DNA of 64,000 nucleotides from Candidatus Eiseniibacteriota bacterium (GCA_023129715.1 JAGMBO010000056.1:1-64000), one strand, 5' to 3'. Shown: positions 49,518 to 59,196, counted from the first letter of the stretch. Notes: generated by a model not told the origin, from the letters alone. Program-made: numbers and translations.

Positions 49518-50477
49518 TCAAGCCACGACGACGCCGATGATCTCGAGCAGCCGACTCAGCTCTTCGTCGTCATGGAAATGCAGCTCGATTCTCCCGCCGC
49601 GCCGATTCATCCGGATCTTGGCCTGGCTTCCAAAGTGCCGGCAGAGGTCGTCCTCGATCCGTCGGATCTCCGGGGGCTTGGGCCGTCCGCGCCGGGCCGG
49701 GCGCGGACGACTCTCACTCCGCCCCTCCAGAACGCTCTTCACCCACGCTTCCGTCTCGCGCACCGTCCACTTCTCTTGCGTGATTCTCTCGGCCGCCGCC
49801 ACGCGCTGATCATCGGGCAGGCCCAGCAGCACTCGCGCGTGGCCCACCGTAAGTGTTCCACGTGAAACATCGCGCAGCACTGCAGCTGGTAATCGCAACA
49901 CCCGAATCAGGTTGGAGATAGTTGAGCGATCCTTGCCCACCCGCCGAGCGGTCTCCTCGTGACTGAGGCCGTACACGTCGATGAGCATCTCGTAGGCTCG
50001 AGCCTCCTCAACCGGACTCAGGTCCTCTCTTTGGATGTTCTCGATGAGGGCCGCCTCGAGGCTCTCCTGGTCCTCGTAGGAGCGGATGAGGGCCGGAATC
50101 GCCTCCCACCCGAGAATCCGACACGCCCGCCAACGCCGTTCCCCGGCAACGATCTCGAAGCGTGCTCCCATCGGACGCACGATAATCGGCTCCAACAAGC
50201 CCTTTTCGGCAATGCTGTGGGCCAGCTGCTCCATGGCCACAGGATCCCACTCGGTCCGCGGCTGGCGATCGCTCGGCACGATCAGATCGAGCAACAATGA
50301 GCGAACCCCCTCCACTGTGGGAAAAGGATCCCGCTCTTCGCCCTGCAGCTCTCGGAGATGCCCGCCCGAGTACTGATCACCACTTCCAGGATCGCCGGTT
50401 TCTGCGGCGGGCTGCGGGGCAGCTTCAGGCTCAGGAATAAGCGCCCGCAACCCTCTCCCAAGTGCTTTTCTCGCCAT
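49518..50477 (-). CDS. parB: Chromosome partitioning protein ParB
   Basis: The 319-residue protein begins [16 protein letters not shown], the ParB start with a ParA-stimulating arginine-rich motif (LGRGLRAL). The central domain shows [17 protein letters not shown], the CTP-binding GERRWRA motif in [14 protein letters not shown], and [21 protein letters not shown]. The helix-turn-helix ([23 protein letters not shown]-type, residues about 175-200) binds parS. It overlaps parA by 47 bp. A near-perfect parS lies inside this gene (49854-49869). Confidence 0.95.
   Translation of the reverse strand: MARKALGRGLRALIPEPEAAPQPAAETGDPGSGDQYSGGHLRELQGEERDPFPTVEGVRSLLLDLIVPSDRQPRTEWDPVAMEQLAHSIAEKGLLEPIIVRPMGARFEIVAGERRWRACRILGWEAIPALIRSYEDQESLEAALIENIQREDLSPVEEARAYEMLIDVYGLSHEETARRVGKDRSTISNLIRVLRLPAAVLRDVSRGTLTVGHARVLLGLPDDQRVAAAERITQEKWTVRETEAWVKSVLEGRSESRPRPARRGRPKPPEIRRIEDDLCRHFGSQAKIRMNRRGGRIELHFHDDEELSRLLEIIGVVVA
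49854..49869. promoter_or_regulatory. parS site 1 (inside parB)
   Basis: TGTTCCACGTGAAACA differs from the parS consensus TGTTTCACGTGAAACA at one position. It lies within the parB coding region. Confidence 0.9.
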
Positions 50478-51231
50478 GGCTTGCAACTTCCTTTGCTAAT
50501 TCCATGTAACTGACAGACCCGCTACAGTGGGGGTCGTAGAGCACTGCCGGTTTCCCGAAGCTGGGTGCCTCACCCAGCCGGACATTCCGCGGGATCGTGG
50601 TGCTGAAGACTCGTTCGCCGAAGAAGCGCCGGGCCTCATCGGCAACCTGCTGCGAGAGGGTCAGACGCCCATCGTACATCGTCAGCAAGATCCCCTCGAC
50701 GCGCAGCGGCGCATTCAGGCTTTCCTGGACCATCCGAATCGTCTGCAGGAGCTGGCTTAGCCCCTCGAGCGCGAAGTACTCGCACTGCATTGGAATCAGG
50801 ACCGAGTGCGCCGCGGTCAGCCCGTTGATCGTCAGAAGCCCCAGAGAAGGAGGACAATCGATCACCACATAGTTGTACCGGTGGGCATGGGGTGCAAGGC
50901 GCTCACGCAGCACTCTCTCCCGGCGCTCCACTTGGACGAGTTCGATCTCGGCGCCGAAGAGCCTCGGTGCGGAGACCAGCCCTTCGAGCCCATCCAGCTC
51001 AGTGGGAACGATTGCCTCCCAGATCTGCCGCTCTCCCAGCAGGACTTCATAGAGGCTGGGGGCCGGCTCCTCGGCACTCAACCCCAGGCCGGAGGTCGAA
51101 TTCGCCTGCGGGTCGAGGTCGACGATCAGGACGCGATAGCCGAGCTTGGCCAGCGAGGCGGAGAGATTGACAGCGGTCGTCGTCTTGCCGACACCGCCCT
51201 TCTGATTGGCAACGGCGATGATCTTGCCCAC
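50431..51231 (-). CDS. parA: Chromosome partitioning ATPase ParA (Soj)
   Basis: The 266-residue protein has the deviant Walker A of ParA/MinD ([16 protein letters not shown]), the A' motif [16 protein letters not shown] and the Walker [13 protein letters not shown]. It lacks an N-terminal helix-turn-helix, as in chromosomal Soj. It moves ParB-parS complexes by ATP-driven DNA binding. A promoter and parS sites lie in the gap to rsmG (51232-51687). The parB gene overlaps its end by 47 bp. Confidence 0.95.
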   Translation of the reverse strand: MGKIIAVANQKGGVGKTTTAVNLSASLAKLGYRVLIVDLDPQANSTSGLGLSAEEPAPSLYEVLLGERQIWEAIVPTELDGLEGLVSAPRLFGAEIELVQVERRERVLRERLAPHAHRYNYVVIDCPPSLGLLTINGLTAAHSVLIPMQCEYFALEGLSQLLQTIRMVQESLNAPLRVEGILLTMYDGRLTLSQQVADEARRFFGERVFSTTIPRNVRLGEAPSFGKPAVLYDPHCSGSVSYMELAKEVASHGEKSTWERVAGAYS

Positions 51232-51387
51232 GTTACACCTATGCCTCGACGTTGTGCCGGCCTGCTGTGCCGACCGGTGTGGATTGCCGTCTGGGCGGGA
51301 CGCTCAGCCTAGGGCGAGGTGGCATACGACGCGGCAACGCCTCCCTGCTCGAGAAGTACGCGCCAGCGAGATCCCTCAAGGCGCTCA

Positions 51388-51396
51388 AGTGGATAA
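51388..51396 (-). promoter_or_regulatory. DnaA-box-like site in the parA leader
   Basis: On the minus strand TTATCCACT matches the DnaA box (TTATCCACA) at 8 of 9 positions. It lies between the putative parA promoter and the parA start, so DnaA could regulate parA. Confidence 0.4.
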
Positions 51397-51431
51397 GATA
51401 CACGTTGTTGTCAGCTTCATCGAACTTGCGC

Positions 51432-51460
51432 AGCGTAGCACTAGCCGCGGGGTCTGTCAA
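51432..51460 (-). promoter_or_regulatory. Putative parA-parB promoter
   Basis: On the minus strand a perfect -35 TTGACA (51455-51460) is followed after 17 bp by TACGCT (51432-51437), a weak -10. Transcription would start near 51425, about 190 nt before parA. The remaining 456-bp gap also holds the parS pair and a duplicated rsmG tail. Confidence 0.5.
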
Positions 51461-51572
51461 CGAGCAGCGTTGAGTGAATCGGTTTCCCGGCTCCGGAGAA
51501 CGCCCGAATCTTCTTCGAAGCGCTGGGCTTCGGGCCTAGGCTCTTCCGGCGTGAGGCACCTCGCTCCAGCGA

Positions 51573-51588
51573 TGTTTCACGTGAAACA
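51573..51588. promoter_or_regulatory. parS site 2 (perfect)
   Basis: TGTTTCACGTGAAACA, identical to the parS consensus, in the parA-rsmG gap. It is one half of a 78-bp tandem duplication. Confidence 0.97.
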
Positions 51589-51650
51589 TCGCGCGGTGCC
51601 GATACCTGACTACCCTGCTTTCTTGCGCAGGAGGCAACTCGCGCCGATGG

Positions 51651-51666
51651 TGTTTCACGTGAAACA
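51651..51666. promoter_or_regulatory. parS site 3 (perfect)
   Basis: A second perfect TGTTTCACGTGAAACA, 22 bp downstream of the rsmG stop codon and 78 bp from parS site 2. Confidence 0.97.
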
Positions 51667-51687
51667 TCGCACGGTGCCGAGGCCGAA

Positions 51688-52386
51688 CTACCCTGCTTTC
51701 TTGCGCATGCGGAGGAGTCGCGGCCGCGCCCACGGGATTTGAAGCGCGTCGACGAACTCCCAGCCGAGCTCTTGGGACACATGCCGCGCCTCCCCGACCT
51801 CACTCTCCCACCGCGATCCCTTGAAGGTCATGAATCGGGCCCCTGATGCTGAGAGCGAATCGATCAACCGGAGCGCCTTGGCAAGGGAAGTCACGGCCCG
51901 CATCAGAATGACATCATAGGTGCATTGCCCCTCGGCGGCAGCAAGTTGCTCGACCCGCTGGTGGAGGACCCTGAATTCCTGGAGGCCCAACCGTCGCCCC
52001 ACCCGCTCCAAGAACAGGATCTTCTTCTCGGACGAGTCAAGCAGGTCCATCGAGATCTCCGGGCAGCAGACCTTGACGATCATCCCGGGAAGGCCACCTC
52101 CGGTGCCGACATCGATCCAGCGTTCCGGAGGCTTGGGACGCTCGGCCCACAGCACCCCGAGGCTTGCCGCTATGTGCGTGGTGACCAGGTTCGGGAGGTC
52201 TTTGATCGAGATGAGATCAGCGGGACCGGCCCATTGCTCCACCTCACCGCAGTAGAGATCCAGCCGCTCGGGAGCAGCCGCATCGCAGACTACGCCATCG
52301 CCCCGGGCCCTGGCCAAGAGTCCCTCAACATCTTCTCTCCATATGCGTTGAAGCCCTGAAGGATGGCGGTTCGATCCCTTTGACAA
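51688..52386 (-). CDS. rsmG: 16S rRNA (guanine527-N7)-methyltransferase RsmG
   Basis: The 232-residue protein methylates N7 of G527 in 16S rRNA. It shows LVTTHIAASLGVL, the SAM-binding WIDVGTGGGLPGMIVKV, LDSSEKKILFLERV and the ending segment RAVTSLAKALRLI. The N-terminus is somewhat longer than in E. coli. It stands between mnmG and parA in the conserved origin block. Its 3' end is duplicated in the parS region. Confidence 0.9.
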   Translation of the reverse strand: MSKGSNRHPSGLQRIWREDVEGLLARARGDGVVCDAAAPERLDLYCGEVEQWAGPADLISIKDLPNLVTTHIAASLGVLWAERPKPPERWIDVGTGGGLPGMIVKVCCPEISMDLLDSSEKKILFLERVGRRLGLQEFRVLHQRVEQLAAAEGQCTYDVILMRAVTSLAKALRLIDSLSASGARFMTFKGSRWESEVGEARHVSQELGWEFVDALQIPWARPRLLRMRKKAG

Positions 52387-52436
52387 TGAAGATTCTCCTG
52401 TCCGACCGCGTGGCCATCAAGGCCTGACGGTGGCGA

Positions 52437-54491
52437 TCAAGGCTTCACAACGTCCTTGCGCAGAGCTCGAATGCGAACCGCCAGCAACGAAATATCGCAG
52501 GGCGTGACCCCGGGGATCCTCCCTGCCTGACCCAAGGTCCGTGGGCGGTGCAGGCGAAGCCGCTCACGAGCTTCGCGGGAAAGGCTTTGCGGCGGATCTT
52601 CCGCGACTCGAAACGGGATCACGGTCTCCTCGAGCGCTCTACGCGCAGCGATGTCTCTCAACAATCTGGGAATATATCCCTCATATTTGACATCCGCTTC
52701 CAGGCTCTTCCACTCCCCCTGGGGCAGTTCGAGTTGACAGCCGAGGCGCGGCAAGGCCTCGACGGTGACCTCCGGCTTGCGTAACAGCTCTTCATAGGTC
52801 TTTCCCCAGTCTCTCTCGCTCACAACCGCGGTCTGCGCCTCCTCCGATTCGCTACGGCTCGTCGCTGCGTGCAGCGCGGCGCGGGTCACCGTCCGCGCAC
52901 CGAGCCGCCGCCGTGCGGCTGCAATTCGCCCCCAGCGCTCTTCGACCCACCGGTAGTCTTCCTCCGCGAGCAGGCCCCGCTTCCAACCGATGCGACTGAG
53001 ACGCTGGTCGGCGTTGTCCTGTCGGAGTAGCAAGCGGTATTCCGATTGCGAGGTAAACATCCGGTAGGGTTCGGTCGGCACCTTGGTGATCAAGTCGTCG
53101 ATCAAGACACCGATGTAGGCTTGATCACGGCGGAGCACGAGCGGCGCGCGGCCCTCGAGCTCAGCGCAGGCGTTCAACCCCGCGATCACCCCCTGAGCCG
53201 CGGCCTCTTCATAACCCGACGTTCCATTGATCTGCCCCGCTGCGTAGAGACCCGTAACGCCCCGCACCGACAGGCTCGGATCGAGGCCCGAAGTCTGCAG
53301 GAAGTCGTACTCGACGGCGTAGCCAGGATGCACGATCTGTGCGCATTCGAGGCCCGGGATCGTCCGCACGTAGGCGAGTTGTACATCCACCGGCAACGAG
53401 GTCGAGATCCCGTTAGGGTAGATCTCCTCGGACTCGAGCCCCTCTGGTTCGAGAAAGATCTGATGGCTCGTGCGGTCGGGAAAGCGAACGACCTTGTCCT
53501 CGATCGACGGACAATAGCGGGGCCCAACGCCATGGATCAGCCCGCCGAAGAGCGGCGAGCGATCGAGCCCGGCGCGAATCGCCTCGTGCGTGCGCGCATT
53601 CGTGCGGGTCAGGTAGCAGAGCACCCGGTTGCGCACCGGGGATTCCTCGAAGAAGGAGAAGCGTGGGGGCGGCTCATCTCCCGGTTGTTCTTCCAGAGAC
53701 GCGAAGTCGATCGATGCGCGCTGCAGGCGCGGCGGAGTGCCGGTCTTGAGCCGGGCGAGCGGAAGGCCGAGCCCGCGCAGGCACTCCCCGAGCGCTCCGG
53801 CGGGCGGTTCTCCCCGCCGGCCCCCGTGACGTGGATCGAGCCCACTGAATAAGGTCGCCTCGAGAAACGTGCCGATCGTCAGAATCACCCGTGGAGCGGC
53901 GATCTCCGCCGCGCCCGCGAGACGCACGACTCCCGGCGGCGGTGGTGCGTCGGGTCGGCGCGCGCCGCTCGAGTGGGCGCTCCCCGGCTCGACTCGCGAC
54001 CAACGCGGGGGCGCCAGGCGAACCCCGGTGACCCGCCGTGCGCCCGCGCGCGAGCTTTCGGTCTCGATTTCCGTGACTTCCGCCTCGACGACGCGCAGAG
54101 AGGGGAGGGTTGCCAGAAAGCGCCAAGCCTCCCGGCAGTAGGCCGGCTTGTCGGCCTGGGCGCGCGGGCCATGCACCGCGGGCCCCTTACGCCGATTGAG
54201 CATGCGGAAGTGGATCCCGGCGCGGTCGATCAGCCGACCCATGAGACCGCCGAGCGCATCGACCTCCCGGGCGAGCTGGCCCTTGGCCAGGCCACCGACC
54301 GAGGGGTTGCAAGACATCCGGCCGAGCGCGCGGGCATCGAAGGTCACCAGCACGACCTTATGCCCCCGGCGCCCGAGGGCCCAGGCCGCCTCGATGCCGG
54401 CATGCCCGCCGCCGACGACGACGGCGTCGCAGTTCGCCGGTAGGGACATTTGGCTCTGGCTTTCCGTCGGTTCCACGGAGAATCGCCTCAT
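52437..54491 (-). CDS. mnmG: tRNA uridine-5-carboxymethylaminomethyl modification protein MnmG (GidA)
   Basis: The 684-residue FAD protein acts with MnmE to modify wobble uridine in tRNA. It has the FAD-binding VVVGGGHAGIEAAWALGRRG, SCNPSVGGLAKGQLAREVDALGG, MLNRRKGPAVHGPRAQADK and the late GLYAAGQINGTSGYEEAAAQG. It is longer than E. coli MnmG (629) because of an insert of about 30-40 residues near position 155-190 (Ser/Gly/Pro-rich). The ATG overlaps the mnmE stop (ATGA), which supports 54491; a later ATG at 54449 (MSLPANCDAVVVGG) is possible. Confidence 0.95.
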   Translation of the reverse strand: MRRFSVEPTESQSQMSLPANCDAVVVGGGHAGIEAAWALGRRGHKVVLVTFDARALGRMSCNPSVGGLAKGQLAREVDALGGLMGRLIDRAGIHFRMLNRRKGPAVHGPRAQADKPAYCREAWRFLATLPSLRVVEAEVTEIETESSRAGARRVTGVRLAPPRWSRVEPGSAHSSGARRPDAPPPPGVVRLAGAAEIAAPRVILTIGTFLEATLFSGLDPRHGGRRGEPPAGALGECLRGLGLPLARLKTGTPPRLQRASIDFASLEEQPGDEPPPRFSFFEESPVRNRVLCYLTRTNARTHEAIRAGLDRSPLFGGLIHGVGPRYCPSIEDKVVRFPDRTSHQIFLEPEGLESEEIYPNGISTSLPVDVQLAYVRTIPGLECAQIVHPGYAVEYDFLQTSGLDPSLSVRGVTGLYAAGQINGTSGYEEAAAQGVIAGLNACAELEGRAPLVLRRDQAYIGVLIDDLITKVPTEPYRMFTSQSEYRLLLRQDNADQRLSRIGWKRGLLAEEDYRWVEERWGRIAAARRRLGARTVTRAALHAATSRSESEEAQTAVVSERDWGKTYEELLRKPEVTVEALPRLGCQLELPQGEWKSLEADVKYEGYIPRLLRDIAARRALEETVIPFRVAEDPPQSLSREARERLRLHRPRTLGQAGRIPGVTPCDISLLAVRIRALRKDVVKP

Positions 54492-55945
54492 TTCCCAACG
54501 CAGAAGCGCGAGAAGATCTGCTCCAGGACCTCATGCCCCACGCGCCGGCCGAGGAGCTCGCCGAGCGCATCGAGCGCGCCGCGCGTCTCGAAGGCGATCA
54601 GTTCGGCCCCGGCGCCTTCCCGCAATAGACCCTCGGCCCGTTCGAGCGCCTCGACCGCCCGGGTGATGCGTTCGGCCTGCCGCTCGGCAACGATCAGGGT
54701 TGCCTGCGCCTCGGAGCCGAGCACCCTCATGCGTGCCTCGATCGCGGCGCGCAGCGGCGCAACGTCCGGCGATGCCTTGACCGAGGAGGGCACCGCCGTG
54801 GGTGCCCTGGGCTTGCCCGCCGCGGGGCCAGCCGGGCCGGCAGCGCGTGCCTGACCCTCCCTCTCCGCGAGCCAAGCCTGCCACGCCCGGCCGGCACCCA
54901 GATCCCACTTGTGCAAGGCGACGATCACCTCGCCGGCGGGTCGGTTCAGCGCGGCCAGGTCTTCTGCAAGCTCCTCCGTCGACGTCGCGGCCACGTCGAC
55001 GACCTCGACAACCAAACTGGCGGCAGCGAGCGCCTCGCGCGTGCGGCGGTTGCTCGCCTCGGCGATCGCCCCCTTCGCGCGCTGGGCGCCGGCGGTGTCG
55101 GTCAAGACGATCCGCAGATCCTCCCAATCAAGTGGTTCATCCAGAAAGTCGCGCGTTGTTCCCGGCTCGGGCGAAACGATCGCTCGTTCCCGGCCGAGAA
55201 ACGCATTGAACAACGAAGACTTCCCCGCATTGGACCGGCCGGCGAAAACGATGCGATACCCGGCACGCAGCATGCGCCGGGCGCGCGCACCCTCCAGGAG
55301 CCGCCGCAGGCGGGCCCGCTCCCGGGCCAGCAACCGTCCGACCCGCGGCCCCATCGATTCCCTCGCCGGATCCCAGATCGGGGAGAGCGTATCGGGCGCG
55401 CCATCCTCCTGGATGTCGAGACTTGCCTCGAGCAGCGCCTGGGCCTCGACGAGTGCATCGATGCTCGCCGCGAGCACCTCGCGCAGCCCGCCCCCCAGCA
55501 CACGCAGAGCAGCTTGTGCCTCGATCGCCGAACGCGCGGTGATCAGTGACTCGACCGCCTCGGCCTGGGTCAGATCGAGCTTGCCGTTCAGATAGGCGCG
55601 CTGGGTGAACTCACCGGCGCGCGCCGGACGGGCACCGGAGGCATGCAGCAATTCCAAAACACGTTCCGGGACGATCTCGCCGCCATGGGTCATCAGCTCG
55701 ACGAGATCTTCACCGGTATAGGAGTGCGGCCCAGGGAAGAACAACGCGACGACCTGGTCGATGCGTTCTTCGCCGCACACCAGTTCGCCGAGCATCGCGC
55801 TGCGCGCCGGGAACGGCGGGCGCCGGCCCGCCGCCCGGAAGTGGCGTTCAAGAATCGGGATTGCCGCTGGTCCCGAGATGCGGATCACCGCTAGGGCGGC
55901 GATCCCGCGCGCCGTCGCCAGGGCGGCGATCGTATCTGTCGTCAT
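54488..55945 (-). CDS. mnmE: tRNA uridine-5-carboxymethylaminomethyl GTPase MnmE (TrmE)
   Basis: The 485-residue GTPase has the N-terminal TrmE domain (TIAALATARGIAALAVIRISG at the start), a central helical region, a G domain with GRSNAGKSSLFNAFLGRERAIVS (P-loop), LTDTAGAQRAKGAI (switch II) and the C-terminal cysteine motif in FSRFCVGK, which binds the formyl-folate-dependent site. One usual feature is altered: the T-loop after SPEPGTTRDFLDE is normal, and the NKxD motif is replaced by HKWD. It works with MnmG, whose gene overlaps its stop. Confidence 0.95.
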   Translation of the reverse strand: MTTDTIAALATARGIAALAVIRISGPAAIPILERHFRAAGRRPPFPARSAMLGELVCGEERIDQVVALFFPGPHSYTGEDLVELMTHGGEIVPERVLELLHASGARPARAGEFTQRAYLNGKLDLTQAEAVESLITARSAIEAQAALRVLGGGLREVLAASIDALVEAQALLEASLDIQEDGAPDTLSPIWDPARESMGPRVGRLLARERARLRRLLEGARARRMLRAGYRIVFAGRSNAGKSSLFNAFLGRERAIVSPEPGTTRDFLDEPLDWEDLRIVLTDTAGAQRAKGAIAEASNRRTREALAAASLVVEVVDVAATSTEELAEDLAALNRPAGEVIVALHKWDLGAGRAWQAWLAEREGQARAAGPAGPAAGKPRAPTAVPSSVKASPDVAPLRAAIEARMRVLGSEAQATLIVAERQAERITRAVEALERAEGLLREGAGAELIAFETRGALDALGELLGRRVGHEVLEQIFSRFCVGK

Positions 55946-55986
55946 GATGGCGTCCCGCCCGCGCGCCTGGAGCGCGCGGTGGCGCG

Positions 55987-57177
55987 CTAGCGCCGACCTC
56001 TTCTGGCAGGACGGCGGCGGCGACCGAAGGTGACCTCCTGATCCTTCTCCGACTCGTCCTCGCTATTCCCCGCCGTTCCCTCCTCGCTGCGGCTCGGACT
56101 GCTGACGATCCCGATGCTCTCGGGGATCTTGAAGTAGGACTCTTCCGTCTCGGGCGCCGGACTCGGCGATGAGCTCGGCGGCGAACTCGGCGGCGAACTC
56201 GGCGGCGGCGTGTCACTCGGCGACTCCCGCCGCGGCTCCCGCAGATCCTCCCGTTCGGCAGCGACAAGCGGCTCCGGCTCGCGCGAGCGGCGCGGCCCAC
56301 GTCCCCGACGCGGGCGCCCGCCTTCGGTGCCGCGGCCGCCATCAGCACTGCGGTCCCCCTCGGATCCACGGCTGCCCTCGACGCTGCGGCCCCCGCCGGA
56401 TCCACGGCCGCCGTCAGCGCTGCGCCCTTCCTCGGATCCACGCCCGCCGGGGCGATCACTGCGCCCGCGCCCGGCGCGGTCACCGGCCCCCCGGCTGCGG
56501 GAACGGCCGTCGCCACGGGAACCGCCATTGCCGCTCCTCGCCCCGACCGGCACGACGATCACACGCTTGGTCAGTCCCTCACCCACCGCGCGGGTCTCGA
56601 CGCGCGGGTTATCGCCGAGCGCCAGGTGGACGATGCGGCGCTCATCGGCGGGCAGCAGATCGGTCGCCATTTCCTTGCCTGCGGTCAGGACCCGCTCGGC
56701 CAGGTCGTGCGCCTTGTGCCGCAGCTGATCCTGGCGGCGCTTGCGGTATCCGGCCACATCGACGCGCACGCGCAAGTCCTGATCCATGTGCGAGACCATC
56801 CGCGAGACCAGATGCTGCAGCGCGGCCAGTGTTTCCCCCCCGCGGCCGATCAACAGGCCGTCGGAAACCTCGCTGCGGATGTCGACCTCATAGGCGTCCT
56901 CGCCGCGGTCGATATCGAAGTCGATATCGAGGTCAAGCCGCTCGAAAAACCCCTTCAGCAGCTCGGTGATCTGGCGCTGGGCAGCCGGCTTCTTCCAGAC
57001 GCGGATCTTCGTCGAGCGCCCGCGCAGGAACCCGAGCATACCTCCGCTCGATCCCTCCGCCACGACTTCATACTCGACCTGATTGGGCGTGGTGTTGAGT
57101 TTGTCGCACGCTGCCTGCAAAGCCTCCTCGACATTGCGTCCTTCACAGAAGACTTGCTCGGTCTTGGTCTGCTCCAT
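55987..57177 (-). CDS. khpB: RNA-binding protein KhpB (Jag)
   Basis: The 396-residue protein has Jag-N (about 1-55, TEQVFCEGRNVEEALQAACDKL), a KH domain (about 75-150, LLIGRGGETLAALQHLVSRM with the GxxG loop), and R3H (about 155-215, RKRRQDQLRHKAHDLAERV with the conserved Arg and His). After about 215 there is a long low-complexity tail with repeated GGRGSEEGRSADG-type units, then RRGRGPRRSREPEP, and an acidic stretch. The tail is much longer than in typical Jag (about 210-260 residues). It probably binds RNA at the membrane near YidC. Confidence 0.9.
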   Translation of the reverse strand: MEQTKTEQVFCEGRNVEEALQAACDKLNTTPNQVEYEVVAEGSSGGMLGFLRGRSTKIRVWKKPAAQRQITELLKGFFERLDLDIDFDIDRGEDAYEVDIRSEVSDGLLIGRGGETLAALQHLVSRMVSHMDQDLRVRVDVAGYRKRRQDQLRHKAHDLAERVLTAGKEMATDLLPADERRIVHLALGDNPRVETRAVGEGLTKRVIVVPVGARSGNGGSRGDGRSRSRGAGDRAGRGRSDRPGGRGSEEGRSADGGRGSGGGRSVEGSRGSEGDRSADGGRGTEGGRPRRGRGPRRSREPEPLVAAEREDLREPRRESPSDTPPPSSPPSSPPSSSPSPAPETEESYFKIPESIGIVSSPSRSEEGTAGNSEDESEKDQEVTFGRRRRPARRGRR

Positions 57178-57225
57178 GCCTGTTTTCCTTCCTCTCCTCT
57201 TGCGGTCCGCGCGCCGGCAGCGGCG

Positions 57226-59196
57226 TCAGCGGGCCTTTGCGCGTTTAGCGCTCTTCTGCGGAGTTTCCTTCTGCTGCGCCGGAACCGTGGCAAGCGCTGG
57301 TGCCGTCTGCGGCTTCAACATAAACTGCCGGGCAATCGCCAGCAGGTTCGCCATGGTCCAGTAGAGCACGAGCCCCGATGGCAGGCCGTAGAAGAAGAAG
57401 ACCATCATCAGGGGCATCAATAAGAGCATCGGGGCTTGCCGCGGATCGGTCGGCGTCATGCGCTGTTGCCAGAACATCGTGGCCGCCATGAGCAACGGCA
57501 GGATGTTGATCGGAATTCCGAAGAGCTCTCCGACCGTATCCGGCGCCGAGAGATCCTGCATCCACAACACAAAGGGAGCCTTGCGCAATTCGAGCGCGTT
57601 CATCAGGACATTGTAGAGCGCGTAGATGACGGGCATCTGCACGATCAACGGGAGGCAGCCCCCCAGGGGATTGACCCCATGCTTCTTGTGCAGCTCCATC
57701 GTCTTCTTGGTTCGCTGCTCCGGCTTGTCCTTGTACTGCTTATTGATCTCATCCAGTTCGGGCTTGAGCATCTGCAGCTTGCGCTGCGACTGCAGGGACT
57801 TGATCGTCAGCGGATGGAAGATCACCTGCACCAGGATCGCGAGGAGCACGATGACGATCCCATAGTTGGGAATCACAGAGTGGGCCTTCACCAGGAACCA
57901 GTGGGTTACCTTGCTGATCGGCGCGATCAGCTTGCCGCCATAGTCGACCAGATCAGTGATCTTGCGCCCGACGCGATCATCGAGCGCGCTGAGCACGCCG
58001 TAGTCGATCGGCCCGAGGTAGAGCAGGTAGCGCTCGGCGGTGAGCCCATCACCGAGGATCTGGACCAGGCGCATGCCGACGATCGATTCCTCCGGACTCG
58101 AGTTGGCGACGATCGTCGTTGGTTCCTCCCGCTCGGGGATCACCAAGCCGGCGAAGTACTTACCTCGCACGCACGCCCAGTGCAGCGTGCCCTCGTAGAT
58201 CCGCTCGCCCGCCTTCGAGGCCTTCCCGCCCCCGCACTGGCAGCCAAATCCCGAACCGCCGTAGTTGTCCTTGACCAACTCCTCGCCGAGCAGCGCCACA
58301 ACCCCCTTGGCCCGCTTCTCCAGTCCCTTCTGGGTCTCGAGGTTGGGGATCCCGCGCTCCCAGGCGAGCACGTAGTGGTGGTCCTGGCGGGGATTGGCGA
58401 TCCCGTCGATGAGTAGCTCCATCTCGACGTCGTAGCCGGAACGATCGAGCCGGTAGATGCGCTCGATGCGTACCACCGGCTCGGCACCGTCGGACCCCTC
58501 ACCACCCGCACCCCGTACCAGGGGTCCCTCCGCGATGAAGCGCAACTCGCGGATCCGGCCATCCCCGGCAGGTTCCTCGCCGGCCGGTGGGGCGAAGAGC
58601 TCCTCTCCGGCGCGGCGCTCGACCGCCAGCCGTTCACGCTGCTCGAGGGTAAAGAGGGTTGTGCTCAGGTCGACTTGGCCCTCCGGACCCTCCACCCGTA
58701 GGGCCAACGCCCCGGATCCCTCGGCGGGGATCAGGTCGACCGGTTCTCCCTGCACGTCGGTATAGCGTTTCAGCTGCCAGGAACGCAGCACGCCCCCGCG
58801 CGAACTAAAGACCGCCCGGTAGAGATCGCCCTCGACGACGATTTCCTCCGGCCCCGGCGCCAGGCGGTTCTCGAGGCGCCAGCTCAGCGGGTCGGATCCA
58901 CCAAACGGGGCTCCCGGAGCGTCGGGCGCCGATCCCGCCTCTCCGCCCGCGGTCCACGAACCGCCATCCGATGCGGAGCGATCCGATCCGGCCATACCTT
59001 CTTCAGAGGGGCGGCCGAGTCCGGCTCCGGCGGAGGGATCGGCTTCTCCGGCAACCTCGGCCCCGGGGGCGCCCGGTTCCGGCACCGGCGGCTGCTTGGG
59101 CCCGAGGAACCGGCTGAAGACGACGAGAATAACGATCATTAAGGCGAACGCCAGCAGCGTGCGCCCATCCAATCCCTTAGAACTTCCTTGTTGCAT
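57226..59196 (-). CDS. yidC: Membrane protein insertase YidC (diderm type)
   Basis: The 656-residue protein has an N-terminal helix (about 10-30), a large periplasmic domain (about 80-400) and a C-terminal insertase domain with five helices (about 420-620), including WLVKAHSVIPNYGIVIVLLAILVQ, PLTIKSLQSQRKLQMLKPELDEI and NPLGGCLPLIVQMPVIYALYNVL. The long periplasmic domain marks a diderm bacterium. It inserts membrane proteins alone or with SecYEG. The linker has a Gly/Ser/Asp-rich segment. Confidence 0.95.
   Translation of the reverse strand: MQQGSSKGLDGRTLLAFALMIVILVVFSRFLGPKQPPVPEPGAPGAEVAGEADPSAGAGLGRPSEEGMAGSDRSASDGGSWTAGGEAGSAPDAPGAPFGGSDPLSWRLENRLAPGPEEIVVEGDLYRAVFSSRGGVLRSWQLKRYTDVQGEPVDLIPAEGSGALALRVEGPEGQVDLSTTLFTLEQRERLAVERRAGEELFAPPAGEEPAGDGRIRELRFIAEGPLVRGAGGEGSDGAEPVVRIERIYRLDRSGYDVEMELLIDGIANPRQDHHYVLAWERGIPNLETQKGLEKRAKGVVALLGEELVKDNYGGSGFGCQCGGGKASKAGERIYEGTLHWACVRGKYFAGLVIPEREEPTTIVANSSPEESIVGMRLVQILGDGLTAERYLLYLGPIDYGVLSALDDRVGRKITDLVDYGGKLIAPISKVTHWFLVKAHSVIPNYGIVIVLLAILVQVIFHPLTIKSLQSQRKLQMLKPELDEINKQYKDKPEQRTKKTMELHKKHGVNPLGGCLPLIVQMPVIYALYNVLMNALELRKAPFVLWMQDLSAPDTVGELFGIPINILPLLMAATMFWQQRMTPTDPRQAPMLLLMPLMMVFFFYGLPSGLVLYWTMANLLAIARQFMLKPQTAPALATVPAQQKETPQKSAKRAKAR

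Larger units (their letters stand above)
51573..51710. repeat. 78-bp imperfect tandem duplication with parS and the rsmG 3' end
   Basis: The stretch from parS through CGGTGCCGA and CTACCCTGCTTTCTTGCGCA occurs twice, with parS copies exactly 78 bp apart. The right copy contains the true 3' end of rsmG (RKKAG then stop); the left copy carries the same codons outside the gene. The two copies differ by scattered substitutions, so the duplication is not recent, while parS is kept perfect in both. Confidence 0.9.
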
